This document shows, piece by piece, positions 1-5,729 of a stretch of DNA of 6,051 bases; position 1 is the first letter of the stretch; every line of letters starts with the position of its first letter. This stretch comes from Quisquiliibacterium sp. Its GTDB lineage: Bacteria; Pseudomonadota; Gammaproteobacteria; Burkholderiales; Burkholderiaceae_E. The DNA lies in NCBI GenBank assembly GCA_030830765.1, contig JAURMJ010000222.1, positions 1 through 6,051 of the forward strand, written 5' to 3'. The notes under the pieces are model-generated. The model ran no database searches, was not told the origin of the DNA, and worked only from the letters and a program-made list of their open reading frames with translations. Both the position numbers and the translations under genes were made by a program.

Positions 1-227
1 CCAACAGTGTTCATCGCTGCTTTGCGATTCTCTGGCTGCTCAATCGCGCCTGTGAAATTCAGCTGGCCTCCGTGTCGATGGGGCCGGTCATTGAAGTCCC
101 GGAGCCGATTCAGCGCAAATGCACGGCGGATTCGTTGCAGTTCGATGAGCGTTTTGGCGCCGGACGTGACATGTATGAGGCGCTGATCCGGCAGGTCGAC
201 CGGATCGATCCCTCTTATCGTTATTGA
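1..227 (+). CDS. Class II aldolase/adducin family protein, C-terminal fragment (5' end outside window)
   Basis: The frame starting at base 3 is open from the window edge and ends in TGA at 225-227, giving 74 residues. The segment LNRACEIQLASVSMG resembles the late helix of class II aldolase/adducin proteins, where a 'LERACQ.Q' pattern is usual. The end, ALIRQVDRIDPSYRY, resembles their common 'LLR.LDR.DPSYR' ending. The family uses a divalent metal for aldol cleavage or related lyase and epimerase chemistry on small sugar phosphates or hydroxy acids. The metal-binding histidines lie upstream, outside the window, so activity and substrate cannot be judged. It ends 46 bp before the reductase gene on the same strand, so the two are probably cotranscribed. 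The family assignment rests on a short tail and was made from memory of the family. Confidence 0.7.
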   Translation, partial: NSVHRCFAILWLLNRACEIQLASVSMGPVIEVPEPIQRKCTADSLQFDERFGAGRDMYEALIRQVDRIDPSYRY

Positions 228-273
228 ATGTTTCCATGCTGGTGATGTAGTCGCCTGATTCAAGGATTTCCGG

Positions 274-1272
274 ATGAATGAACCAAAGATCTGCGTGGCC
301 GGGCTAGGGGGCGTCGGCGGTTTGATTGCGGCAAGGCTGGCGCGTAGCGGTCGACAGGTCAGCGCACTGGCCCGTGGTGCCAACCTGGCTGCGGTGCGTG
401 AACGGGGGCTCACGCTGGTCGATGGACCGGCAGAGGCCCGCCAGACCACCACGGTCAGCATCAAGGCCAGTGATGATCCGACTGAGCTCGGTCATCAGGA
501 TCTGCTGATCGTGGCAGTCAAGACCACTGCGCTCGAAGCGCTGGCGCAATCCATCGGCCCGCTGATCGGCCCGAATACGGCGGTTGTCACGGCGATGAAC
601 GGTGTGCCCTGGTGGTTCTTCAGTCGCATTGGCGGTCGCTGGCAGGGTACGAGCCTGAAGGCCTGTGATCCAAACGGCACGCTCGCTCGTGTGATGCCGG
701 TCGCGCAGGTGATCGGTTGCGTGGTGCACTTGTCTGCTGCGATGACCGAGCCGGGGGTTGTGACGCACCGGGCCGGGGACCGCCTGATTATCGGCGCTCC
801 TGGGGGTATGGCCCATCCGCTGCTCGCGCCGCTGGCCGCAGCGCTTGCTGACGCTGGTTTTCAGACTGAACAGACCGCGCAGATCGAGCTTGAAGCCTGG
901 CTCAAGCTGTGGGGCAACATGACCGTCAACCCGATTTCAGTTTTGACCGGCGCAACCGGGGATCTGATTCTCGATGATGATTTCGTGCGTGCGTACATGT
1001 CGGCGTCGATGCGCGAAGCTGCGCAGATCGGCGAGGCAATCGGTCTGCCGATCGACATGACTCCCGATCAACGCCATGCCGTGACACGCAAACTTGGTGC
1101 GTTGCGGACGTCGATGCTCAGCGATGCGCAGGCCGGTAAGCCTCTGGAGCTGGACGCGCTTGTGGGCGCCGTCGTCGAGATGGGGCGCATGACCAGCGTG
1201 CCGACGCCGGCGATTGATTCGCTGTTCGGATTGGCGCGACTGTATGGGCGGGTGCACGGAGTTTATTCATAG
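274..1272 (+). CDS. Ketopantoate reductase (PanE/ApbA)-family NADPH-dependent oxidoreductase
   Basis: This 332-residue protein has the two-domain PanE/ApbA layout. An N-terminal Rossmann fold carries the dinucleotide motif GLGGVG (residues 10-15), AVKT follows with Lys83, and MNGV holds Asn109. The C-terminal helical domain begins near 205 with LKLWGNMTVNP, where Lys211 matches the family's catalytic lysine. It ends with SMLSDAQAGKPLELDAL, where Glu292 matches the substrate-binding glutamate, and the typical VPTP. PanE reduces 2-dehydropantoate to pantoate for coenzyme A synthesis. The insertion NGVPWWFF with DPNG and PGVVTHRAGDRLIIGAP is what I recall from paralogues of unknown substrate rather than classical biosynthetic PanE, and the protein is longer than E. 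coli PanE (about 303 residues). The class II aldolase upstream also suggests a catabolic reductase. AAGGA at 262-266, seven bases before ATG, supports this start. Family is secure; substrate is not. Confidence 0.88.
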   Translation: MNEPKICVAGLGGVGGLIAARLARSGRQVSALARGANLAAVRERGLTLVDGPAEARQTTTVSIKASDDPTELGHQDLLIVAVKTTALEALAQSIGPLIGPNTAVVTAMNGVPWWFFSRIGGRWQGTSLKACDPNGTLARVMPVAQVIGCVVHLSAAMTEPGVVTHRAGDRLIIGAPGGMAHPLLAPLAAALADAGFQTEQTAQIELEAWLKLWGNMTVNPISVLTGATGDLILDDDFVRAYMSASMREAAQIGEAIGLPIDMTPDQRHAVTRKLGALRTSMLSDAQAGKPLELDALVGAVVEMGRMTSVPTPAIDSLFGLARLYGRVHGVYS

Positions 1273-1382
1273 CGATCGGATACCCATGTCCATCCAGGCC
1301 GTGCTGCAGTCAGCCCAAGTGCCTGCGGACATGAACCAGGACCTTTGTAGAACTGACAGGTTTAACGAGCAGGACGCAACAG

Positions 1383-1871
1383 ATGGCTGGCAAGAAAGCC
1401 CACGTCTCCGAAACTCCCGCCACGCAGGCGTTGCGCCTTCGTGCTATCCCGGTTCAGCTGCATGTCTACGACTATGTGGATCACGGCGGTACAGCCGAAT
1501 CAGCGCGCCAGCTAGGCGTTCAAGAGCATGCAGTAATCAAGACACTGGTCATGCAGGACGAATCGGCCAAGCCGTTGATCGTGCTGATGCATGGGGATCG
1601 CAGCGTCTCCACCAAGAACCTCGCCAGGCAGATCGCGCGTAAATCCATTGAGCCCTGCAAGCCCGAAGTGGCTCAGCGTCACACCGGTTATCAGGTCGGT
1701 GGAACTTCCCCGTTCGGCATACGCAAGCAGATGCCCGTCTACGTTGAAGCCTCGGTTCTTGAGTTGCCGATCATCTACATCAACGCCGGCCGGCGCGGCT
1801 GCCTGATGTCGATTGAACCCCGCGTGCTGGTCGACCTTCTGGCCGCCCAGCCGGTAAACTGCGCGCTATAA
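1383..1871 (+). CDS. ybaK: Cys-tRNA(Pro)/Cys-tRNA(Cys) deacylase YbaK
   Basis: The 162-residue product has the full single-domain YbaK/EbsC fold, a usual length for the family. YbaK hydrolyses Cys-tRNA(Pro) formed when prolyl-tRNA synthetase mischarges cysteine, and works in trans in the cytoplasm. The sequence shows the N-terminal ETPATQAL, then HAVIKTLVM with Lys53, equivalent to the essential lysine of H. influenzae Yba[11 protein letters not shown] follows near 75-84, then [16 protein letters not shown] (100-115), the family's signature glycine-rich loop. ATG has AGGA at 1371-1374, eight bases upstream. The 110 bp before it hold no clear terminator or consensus promoter. The plsY start lies 19 bp past its stop, so it probably heads a ybaK-plsY-mak operon. 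The related ProXp-ala/INS family is less likely because the match to YbaK runs end to end. Confidence 0.93.
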   Translation: MAGKKAHVSETPATQALRLRAIPVQLHVYDYVDHGGTAESARQLGVQEHAVIKTLVMQDESAKPLIVLMHGDRSVSTKNLARQIARKSIEPCKPEVAQRHTGYQVGGTSPFGIRKQMPVYVEASVLELPIIYINAGRRGCLMSIEPRVLVDLLAAQPVNCAL

Positions 1872-1890
1872 AACTGACGGAGTCGCAGCC

Positions 1891-2508
1891 TTGGACAATC
1901 TGAACAGCGTCATTGCCATCGTTCTTGCCTACCTGTTGGGATCTGTCTCGTTTGCAGTGCTTGTCAGCCGTGTGATGGGGCTGGCCGATCCACGCAGCTA
2001 TGGCTCCGGCAATCCTGGTGCGACCAACGTCTTGCGCACCGGCAACAAGCCGGCAGCGCTGCTCACACTGATCGGCGATGGCGCCAAGGGCTGGTTGGCG
2101 GTGTTTCTCGCGCGCTCGATGGCCTCCCAGTTTGCTCTGGGCGATGGTGCGATTGCGCTGGTTGCCCTGGCGGTCTTCGTGGGTCACCTTTTCCCTGTCT
2201 ATCATCGTTTTGCCGGCGGCAAGGGTGTCGCGACGGCGGCGGGCGTGTTGCTGGCAATCAATCCTTGGCTGGGTCTTGCAACGCTGGTCACCTGGTTGCT
2301 GATCGCCTTCTTCTTTCGCTATTCGTCGCTGGCGGCGCTGGTGTCTGCCGCCTTTGCGCCGATCTACTACGTCTTTCTTTTCGGCACCAATCCGATTGCG
2401 ATGGCGGTGTTCCTGATGTCCGCGCTGCTGGTCTGGCGTCACCGCGGCAATATCGCCAAGCTGATGGCTGGCAAGGAAAGCCGGATCGGCGACAAGAAAC
2501 GCGGCTGA
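1891..2508 (+). CDS. plsY: Glycerol-3-phosphate acyltransferase PlsY (acyl-phosphate dependent)
   Basis: PlsY transfers an acyl chain from acyl-phosphate (made by PlsX) to glycerol-3-phosphate, giving lysophosphatidic acid at the inner membrane, the first committed step of phospholipid synthesis. The 205-residue length fits the family. Its three conserved loops are visible: [13 protein letters not shown] (37-49), GDGAKG (62-67), and the segment 98-118 beginning [15 protein letters not shown]. Hydrophobic stretches near 7-28, 55-75, 86-106, 118-141 and 145-180 fit a multi-pass membrane protein. The basic tail [21 protein letters not shown] is typical of proteobacterial members. The start is TTG at 1891: it gives the standard N terminus, and GACGGAG at 1876-1882 sits eight bases upstream. 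No nearby ATG fits. It lies between ybaK and mak with short gaps (19 and 7 bp), so it is probably cotranscribed with both. Confidence 0.96.
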   Translation: MDNLNSVIAIVLAYLLGSVSFAVLVSRVMGLADPRSYGSGNPGATNVLRTGNKPAALLTLIGDGAKGWLAVFLARSMASQFALGDGAIALVALAVFVGHLFPVYHRFAGGKGVATAAGVLLAINPWLGLATLVTWLLIAFFFRYSSLAALVSAAFAPIYYVFLFGTNPIAMAVFLMSALLVWRHRGNIAKLMAGKESRIGDKKRG

Positions 2509-2515
2509 CACGCAG

Positions 2516-3568
2516 ATGCCTTTGCGAATCGGCATCGATCTGGGCGGCACCAAGATCGAGGTGGTGCTGCTCGATGATGCAGGCCGGGAGCAGTTGCGCA
2601 CGCGCATTGCAACGCCACGCGAAGATTACGAGGGCACGATCGCGGCGGTGGTTCAGCTGGTTGAGCAGGCCAGAAAGCTTGCCGGGCGCACCTGTTCGGT
2701 CGGCATCGGGATTCCGGGTGCTGTTTCCTCGGAGACCGGGCTTGTCAAGAACGCAAACTCGACCTGGATCATCGGTCGCGCGCTGGACCGCGACCTTGAA
2801 CGGGCGCTCGGCCAGCCGGTGCGCGTTGCAAACGATGCCAACTGTTTTGCTTTGTCCGAGGCGATCGACGGCGCCGCGGCAGGATGCCAAAGCGTTTTCG
2901 GCGTGATTCTCGGCACCGGTGTCGGCGGCGGTCTTGTCTTTGAAGGACGAGTCCTGGTCGGTGTGAATGGACTGGGCGGCGAGTGGGGGCACAATCCGCT
3001 GCCCTGTCCGCTTGACGATGAACGGCCCGGGCCGCGTTGCTATTGCGGTCGTTGCGGCTGCATCGAGACCTGGCTCAGTGGGCCGGCGTTGGCTCGTGAG
3101 GCTGCTGCAGACCCGGATCTGCGCGGCCTGTCCGCCTTAGCGCGGGCCCGGGATGGCGATGCCCGGGGGGTGGTCGAGCTGGCCGGTTGTGGTCATCCGG
3201 CTGCTGTGCGCGTGCTGGATCGTTACCTGGATCGACTCGCGCGTTCACTGGCCTCGGTGATCAATATCGTTGATCCGCACGCGATCGTGCTGGGCGGCGG
3301 GCTCAGCAATATCGATCTGATTTACGAAGAATTGCCGCGGCGCTGGGGCCGCTACGTGTTTTCCGATACGGTTCGAACGCAGTTGCTGCGCAACCGACAT
3401 GGGGATTCTTCCGGCGTGCTTGGAGCGGCTCGGCTCTGGGATCTGCCGCAAGCGGCGGTTTGCGACGGCGTGCCTGCAGTTTCCGATATTCAGGCGCCGG
3501 GGGCGTCCAACTCAGCCAGCGGCCAGCGCGGGCGCACTGTAAAACCATCCGGGACTTGCGCTACCTGA
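2516..3568 (+). CDS. mak: ROK-family sugar kinase, fructokinase Mak-like
   Basis: This 350-residue ROK kinase resembles E. coli Mak, which phosphorylates fructose (and weakly other hexoses) with ATP. Seen in order: phosphate-binding DLGGTK (8-13), GIGIPGAVS (63-71), KNANSTW (78-84), catalytic Asp107 in ANDAN, GTGVGGG (133-139), EWGHNPLP (156-163), the zinc motif with His159, Cys175, Cys177 and Cys182 plus an extra Cys180, and IVLGGGLSN near 285-293. [25 protein letters not shown] and HGDSSGV.GAARLW match Mak more closely than glucokinase or NagK as I recall them. The E. coli protein ends near residue 302, about where GAARLW falls; this one runs some 40 residues further through a low-complexity tail overlapping the 3' end of tsaD. 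ATG follows the plsY stop by seven bases with no clear ribosome binding site, so translational coupling is likely. Fructose specificity is inferred. Confidence 0.9.
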   Translation: MPLRIGIDLGGTKIEVVLLDDAGREQLRTRIATPREDYEGTIAAVVQLVEQARKLAGRTCSVGIGIPGAVSSETGLVKNANSTWIIGRALDRDLERALGQPVRVANDANCFALSEAIDGAAAGCQSVFGVILGTGVGGGLVFEGRVLVGVNGLGGEWGHNPLPCPLDDERPGPRCYCGRCGCIETWLSGPALAREAAADPDLRGLSALARARDGDARGVVELAGCGHPAAVRVLDRYLDRLARSLASVINIVDPHAIVLGGGLSNIDLIYEELPRRWGRYVFSDTVRTQLLRNRHGDSSGVLGAARLWDLPQAAVCDGVPAVSDIQAPGASNSASGQRGRTVKPSGTCAT

Positions 3569-4515
3569 CCGGCAGCCAGACGCATCGCGCCTGCGAAAGC
3601 AATCATTGCGCCATTGTCAGTGCAAAGCGCCGGCGCTGGAAAATAAACACGCAGCTGCTGCTTTTCGCTGGCCATCTGCAGCGCAGTTCGCAATCGACTG
3701 TTGGCGCTGACACCACCAGCAATCACAAGGCGAGACAGGCCGGTCTGGTCAACGGCTGCCAACGCCTTGGCTGCAAGGACATCGACGATCGCTGCCTGGA
3801 CGGCATGGGCCAGATCTGCCCGCGCCTGCTCATCAGCAAGACCCCGTTTGACTGCAGTCAACACAGCGGTCTTCAGTCCGCTGAAGCTGAAATCCAGATC
3901 ACCCGAATGCAGCATCGGGCGCGGCAGCTTGACCGCCCCGTCACGCCCTTGCAGGGCCAGTTTCGAAATTGCGGGCCCGCCGGGGTAGCCCAGTCCGAGC
4001 AGTTTGGCGCTTTTGTCGAAGGCTTCGCCGGCAGCATCGTCCAAGGTCTCACCGAGTAATTCGTATTGTCCGACCGCATCAACCCGCATCAATTGGGTAT
4101 GACCGCCAGAGACCAGCAGCGCGACAAAGGGAAACGCGGGCGGATCATCGGACAGCAGCGGTGACAGCAGGTGACCCTCAAGGTGATGGATACCGATTGC
4201 TGGTTTATTCAGCGCGAACGCGATTGCTGTGCCGACTGAGGCCCCAACCAGCAGTGCACCGGCAAGACCGGGGCCTTGTGTATACGCGATCGCATCAACC
4301 TCTTGAAGCTTCAGCCCAGCCTCGGACAGTGCGATGTCCGTCAACGGGAGAATGCGCCGGATATGATCCCGGGATGCCAGTTCGGGGACCACGCCCCCAT
4401 AGCGCTCGTGCATCGTGATTTGCGAATGCAGGGCCTGACCAAGCAGTCCGCGCTGCGTGCAGTAGATGGCGACACCGGTATCGTCGCAGGAGGTTTCAAT
4501 GCCGAGCACGTTCAT
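3490..4515 (-). CDS. tsaD: tRNA N6-adenosine threonylcarbamoyltransferase TsaD
   Basis: TsaD (formerly YgjD/Gcp) transfers the threonylcarbamoyl group from the TsaC product to A37 of ANN-decoding tRNAs, giving t6A, in complex with TsaB and TsaE. The 341 residues align end to end with E. coli TsaD. The N terminus is [14 protein letters not shown]. Metal ligands His111 and His115 lie in HHLEGH, and Asp300 lies in CTDNGAM. SGGHTQ (136-141), [10 protein letters not shown] (159-168) and AGGVSAN (266-272) form the ASKHA nucleotide site. The end, [10 protein letters not shown], is the normal family ending, so the gene is complete. It faces mak and overlaps it by 79 bp, and is divergent from rpsU. 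The ATG is certain from homology, but the bases before it (CCAGGG directly against ATG) make a poorly spaced ribosome binding site; see the leaderless-transcript finding. Essential in most bacteria. Confidence 0.98.
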   Translation of the reverse strand: MNVLGIETSCDDTGVAIYCTQRGLLGQALHSQITMHERYGGVVPELASRDHIRRILPLTDIALSEAGLKLQEVDAIAYTQGPGLAGALLVGASVGTAIAFALNKPAIGIHHLEGHLLSPLLSDDPPAFPFVALLVSGGHTQLMRVDAVGQYELLGETLDDAAGEAFDKSAKLLGLGYPGGPAISKLALQGRDGAVKLPRPMLHSGDLDFSFSGLKTAVLTAVKRGLADEQARADLAHAVQAAIVDVLAAKALAAVDQTGLSRLVIAGGVSANSRLRTALQMASEKQQLRVYFPAPALCTDNGAMIAFAGAMRLAAGQVAQVPDGFTVRPRWPLAELDAPGA

Positions 4516-4521
4516 CCCTGG

Positions 4522-4527
4522 ATTTTA
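4522..4527 (-). promoter_or_regulatory. Possible -10 element for tsaD
   Basis: The minus strand reads TAAAAT here, five of six bases of the sigma-70 -10 consensus, with only six bases between it and the tsaD ATG. No good TTGACA-like -35 stands 16-18 bp upstream. If used, transcription would begin at or next to the start codon. It is a weak, single-element call. Confidence 0.3.
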
Positions 4528-4689
4528 GTCGCAGCCACGGTGCTGTGGATCATGCCGGCCGGCTGCCGCCGGTCTGCGCTGGCTGCCCGAGAGCCTGACG
4601 AGGACTGTTGAGGCCGCGTGGGCTTGCCTTCGCCGTGCCGCATCAACTGCCTGCCTGCGATGCCGCAGGGGCGATTCAGTCCGAGTCTT

Positions 4690-4710
4690 ATCTGCCCCGA
4701 TTGGGCAGAT
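4690..4710. repeat. Perfect inverted repeat overlapping the rpsU -35
   Basis: ATCTGCCC at 4690-4697 is followed by a five-base spacer and GGGCAGAT at 4703-4710, an eight-base perfect dyad. The right arm covers the rpsU -35 (4701-4706), so a bound protein could block RNA polymerase: a candidate operator. It could also fold in RNA, but no T-run follows directly and no plus-strand gene lies just upstream to need a terminator. It does not resemble a LexA box (CTGT-N8-ACAG). Confidence 0.5.
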
Positions 4711-4730
4711 GTTTCTCTTCCTGTTATAAT
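4701..4730 (+). promoter_or_regulatory. Sigma-70 promoter of rpsU with extended -10
   Basis: A perfect TATAAT lies at 4725-4730, preceded by TG at 4722-4723, which forms an extended -10 (TGnTATAAT). TTGGGC at 4701-4706 is a partial -35 with an 18 bp spacer. The start of transcription would fall near 4737, giving a leader of about 75 nt before rpsU. The extended -10 would compensate for the imperfect -35. This fits the high output expected for a ribosomal protein gene. Confidence 0.8.
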
Positions 4731-4794
4731 TTCCGGCTAAGCCTTGGATTGACGGGTTGCTTACGTTGAGCATTGCGTCTTGAAGCCAAGCATC

Positions 4795-4809
4795 GGAAGG
4801 GGGTGATTT
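4795..4809 (+). promoter_or_regulatory. Unusually long Shine-Dalgarno sequence of rpsU
   Basis: AAGGGGGTGAT (4797-4807) can pair with the 16S rRNA 3' end (ACCUCCUU region) over eleven contiguous positions with one G-U, and two following T residues could add wobble pairs. The core GGGGG ends nine bases before ATG at 4813. The other genes here have four- to six-base matches or none, so this site stands out and fixes the rpsU start. Confidence 0.85.
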
Positions 4810-4812
4810 TTA

Positions 4813-5025
4813 ATGCCGACCATCAGGGTCAAGGAAAATGAGCCGTTTGACGTCGCGCTGCGCCGTTTCAAGCGCACGATCGAAAAAACGGGTCTGATCA
4901 CCGAGCTTCGCGCACGCGAGTTCTACGAGAAGCCTACTTCTGAGCGCAAGCGCAAGAAGGCGGCTGCAGTCAAGCGCCATTACAAGCGCTTGCGCAGCCA
5001 GATGCTGCCCAAGAAGATGTATTGA
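4813..5025 (+). CDS. rpsU: 30S ribosomal protein S21 (bS21)
   Basis: The 70-residue, strongly basic product is full-length S21. It shows the conserved N terminus with [22 protein letters not shown], the central [20 protein letters not shown], and the basic end [18 protein letters not shown]21 sits on the 30S platform near the 3' end of 16S rRNA and helps initiation. The gene opens the conserved rpsU-yqeY-dnaG locus. It has its own extended -10 promoter, a long Shine-Dalgarno match and a terminator directly downstream, so it is probably made in large excess over yqeY and dnaG. The [27 protein letters not shown] block resembles betaproteobacterial S21 as I recall it. No anomalies in length or composition. 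Confidence 0.98.
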   Translation: MPTIRVKENEPFDVALRRFKRTIEKTGLITELRAREFYEKPTSERKRKKAAAVKRHYKRLRSQMLPKKMY

Positions 5026-5042
5026 GCAGGAGCTCACGCTCT

Positions 5043-5067
5043 TGAAGGCGCCGTCAAGGTGCCTTCA
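5043..5067 (+). other. Stem-loop in the rpsU 3' region
   Basis: TGAAGGCGCC (5043-5052) pairs with GGTGCCTTCA (5058-5067) over ten positions with one G-U, around a five-base loop. GGAGCT at 5029-5034 can also pair with AGCTCC at 5067-5072, enclosing the hairpin. It lies between the rpsU stop and the terminator and may protect the rpsU mRNA 3' end. No U-tract follows, so it is not itself a terminator. Confidence 0.6.
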
Positions 5068-5073
5068 GCTCCG

Positions 5074-5106
5074 AAAGCCCGCAGGCCTCGCGCCGCGGGC
5101 TTTTTT
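5074..5106 (+). terminator. Intrinsic terminator after rpsU
   Basis: GCCCGC (5077-5082) pairs with GCGGGC (5095-5100). The stem continues as GGC/GCC (5084-5086 with 5092-5094) past a single bulged A, leaving a five-base loop, and six T residues follow at 5101-5106. AAA before the stem lengthens it against the T-run. This is a textbook Rho-independent terminator 50 bp past the rpsU stop. It separates rpsU from yqeY-dnaG and should cut, though perhaps not abolish, readthrough. Confidence 0.9.
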
Positions 5107-5165
5107 GTCTGTGGCTACCATGTTGGTTCACCGTACTTTTTGTTAGCCTTCGTAAGAGGGTTTTT

Positions 5166-5178
5166 CCGGTTCAACCGG
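5166..5178. repeat. Short palindrome upstream of yqeY
   Basis: CCGGTT and AACCGG flank a single C, forming a perfect 13-base dyad 21 bp before the yqeY ATG, within a T-rich stretch. It could be a small operator, or in RNA a five-base-pair hairpin with a TCA loop followed by CCTTTT. I see no consensus promoter beside it, so its role is open. Confidence 0.4.
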
Positions 5179-5199
5179 CCTTTTCTGTGGATTTTCTCG

Positions 5200-5646
5200 A
5201 TGAGCATCAAGGAACGCATCAACACCGATATGAAGGACGCGATGCGCGCCCGCGAGGCGCAGCGTCTGTCGGCGATTCGACTTCTGCTGGCGGCGATCAA
5301 GCAAAAGGAGGTCGACGACCGCGCTGAGCTCGATGACGCACAGGTGACGGCGATCGTCGACAAACTGATCAAGCAGCGTCGTGACTCGATTGAGCAGTTC
5401 TCGAAAGCCGGTCGTCACGAACTGGCCGACAGCGAGCGCTTCGAGCTTCAGGTTCTTTCCGCCTACCTGCCCGAGCAGGCCAGCACCGAGGAAATCGCGG
5501 CGCAGATCGACGCAGCAATCGCCGCCACCAACGCGGGTGGTCCGCAGGATATGGGCAAGGTGATGGGGGTGTTGAAAGCTAAACTGGCCGGCAAGGCTGA
5601 CATGTCGGCAGTCTCGGCACAGGTCAGGCAACGCCTGGCAGGATGA
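5200..5646 (+). CDS. yqeY: GatB/YqeY domain-containing protein
   Basis: The 148-residue product matches the usual YqeY length of about 147-150. Conserved blocks are the opening SIKERINTDMKDAMRARE, RLLLAAIKQKEVD (27-39), KLIKQRRDSIEQF (55-67), LQVLSAYLP (83-91), QDMGKVMG (116-123) and GKADM (131-135). The domain is shared with the C terminus of amidotransferase subunit GatB and is thought to bind tRNA, but stand-alone YqeY has no settled function, and it is not GatB itself. The frame is open back to a GTG at 5059, but that start lies before the rpsU terminator and adds a non-conserved stretch. ATG at 5200 gives the family N terminus and has only a weak GGA site (5189-5191). The gene occupies its usual place between rpsU and dnaG. 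Confidence 0.94.
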   Translation: MSIKERINTDMKDAMRAREAQRLSAIRLLLAAIKQKEVDDRAELDDAQVTAIVDKLIKQRRDSIEQFSKAGRHELADSERFELQVLSAYLPEQASTEEIAAQIDAAIAATNAGGPQDMGKVMGVLKAKLAGKADMSAVSAQVRQRLAG

Positions 5647-5674
5647 GCCCACGGGGAGGCAGGCCGGTTGCTGC

Positions 5675-5694
5675 GGGCCCACTGAGGTGGGCCC
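5675..5694 (+). other. GC-rich stem-loop between yqeY and dnaG
   Basis: GGGCCCAC (5675-5682) and GTGGGCCC (5687-5694) form a perfect eight-base-pair stem with the tetraloop TGAG, 28 bp past the yqeY stop and 35 bp before dnaG. Only CTT follows, so it is a poor intrinsic terminator. A pause, attenuation or mRNA-processing role is possible. The fold is seen; the role is not. Confidence 0.65.
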
Positions 5695-5729
5695 CTTGAG
5701 GCACACGTAGTCAGGCAGGAGACCGCGGA

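Larger units (their letters stand above)
4516..4812. other. Divergent tsaD-rpsU intergenic region
   Basis: This stretch of about 300 bp between the two divergent genes holds no convincing coding sequence. The tsaD-side half is GC-rich with small dyads, including CCAC/GTGG around 4535-4548 and CCTGCG/CGCAGG at 4654-4669 with a four-base loop. The rpsU-side half becomes AT-richer near 4710-4740 and carries the rpsU promoter, an inverted repeat at the -35, a leader of roughly 75 nt, and the strong ribosome binding site. No tRNA-like or riboswitch-like fold was recognised by eye. Confidence 0.75.

Noticed and set aside
1214..1642. A 142-residue plus-strand open frame bridging the reductase-ybaK gap, with an internal ATG at 1286
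   Set aside because: It overlaps the ends of two well-supported genes in another frame, has no recognisable motif and no clear ribosome binding site.
1780..2607. A 275-residue minus-strand open frame across plsY
   Set aside because: It is antisense to plsY, which has complete conserved motifs. Its composition (Arg, Gln, His) is typical of a shadow frame in GC-rich DNA.
3460..4059. A 199-residue plus-strand open frame inside tsaD
   Set aside because: It is antisense to conserved TsaD coding sequence and has no family features.
4276..4300. A plus-strand frame that translates to MCIRDR, the tell-tale of Nextera adapter contamination
   Set aside because: The DNA reads TTGTGTATACGCGATCGC, not the adapter ATGTGTATAAGAGACAG, and on the minus strand it encodes conserved TsaD sequence (DAIAYTQGP). 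It is a coincidence.
4525..4773. An 82-residue minus-strand open frame between tsaD and rpsU
   Set aside because: It spans the rpsU promoter, is rich in Arg, and has no recognisable domain or ribosome binding site.
4748..4777. TTGACG at 4749-4754 as a second rpsU promoter -35
   Set aside because: No acceptable -10 stands 16-18 bp downstream, and it lies within the predicted leader of the strong extended -10 promoter.
5059..5199. A longer yqeY beginning at GTG 5059
   Set aside because: It would translate through the terminator stem and add a non-conserved stretch; the family N terminus begins at ATG 5200.
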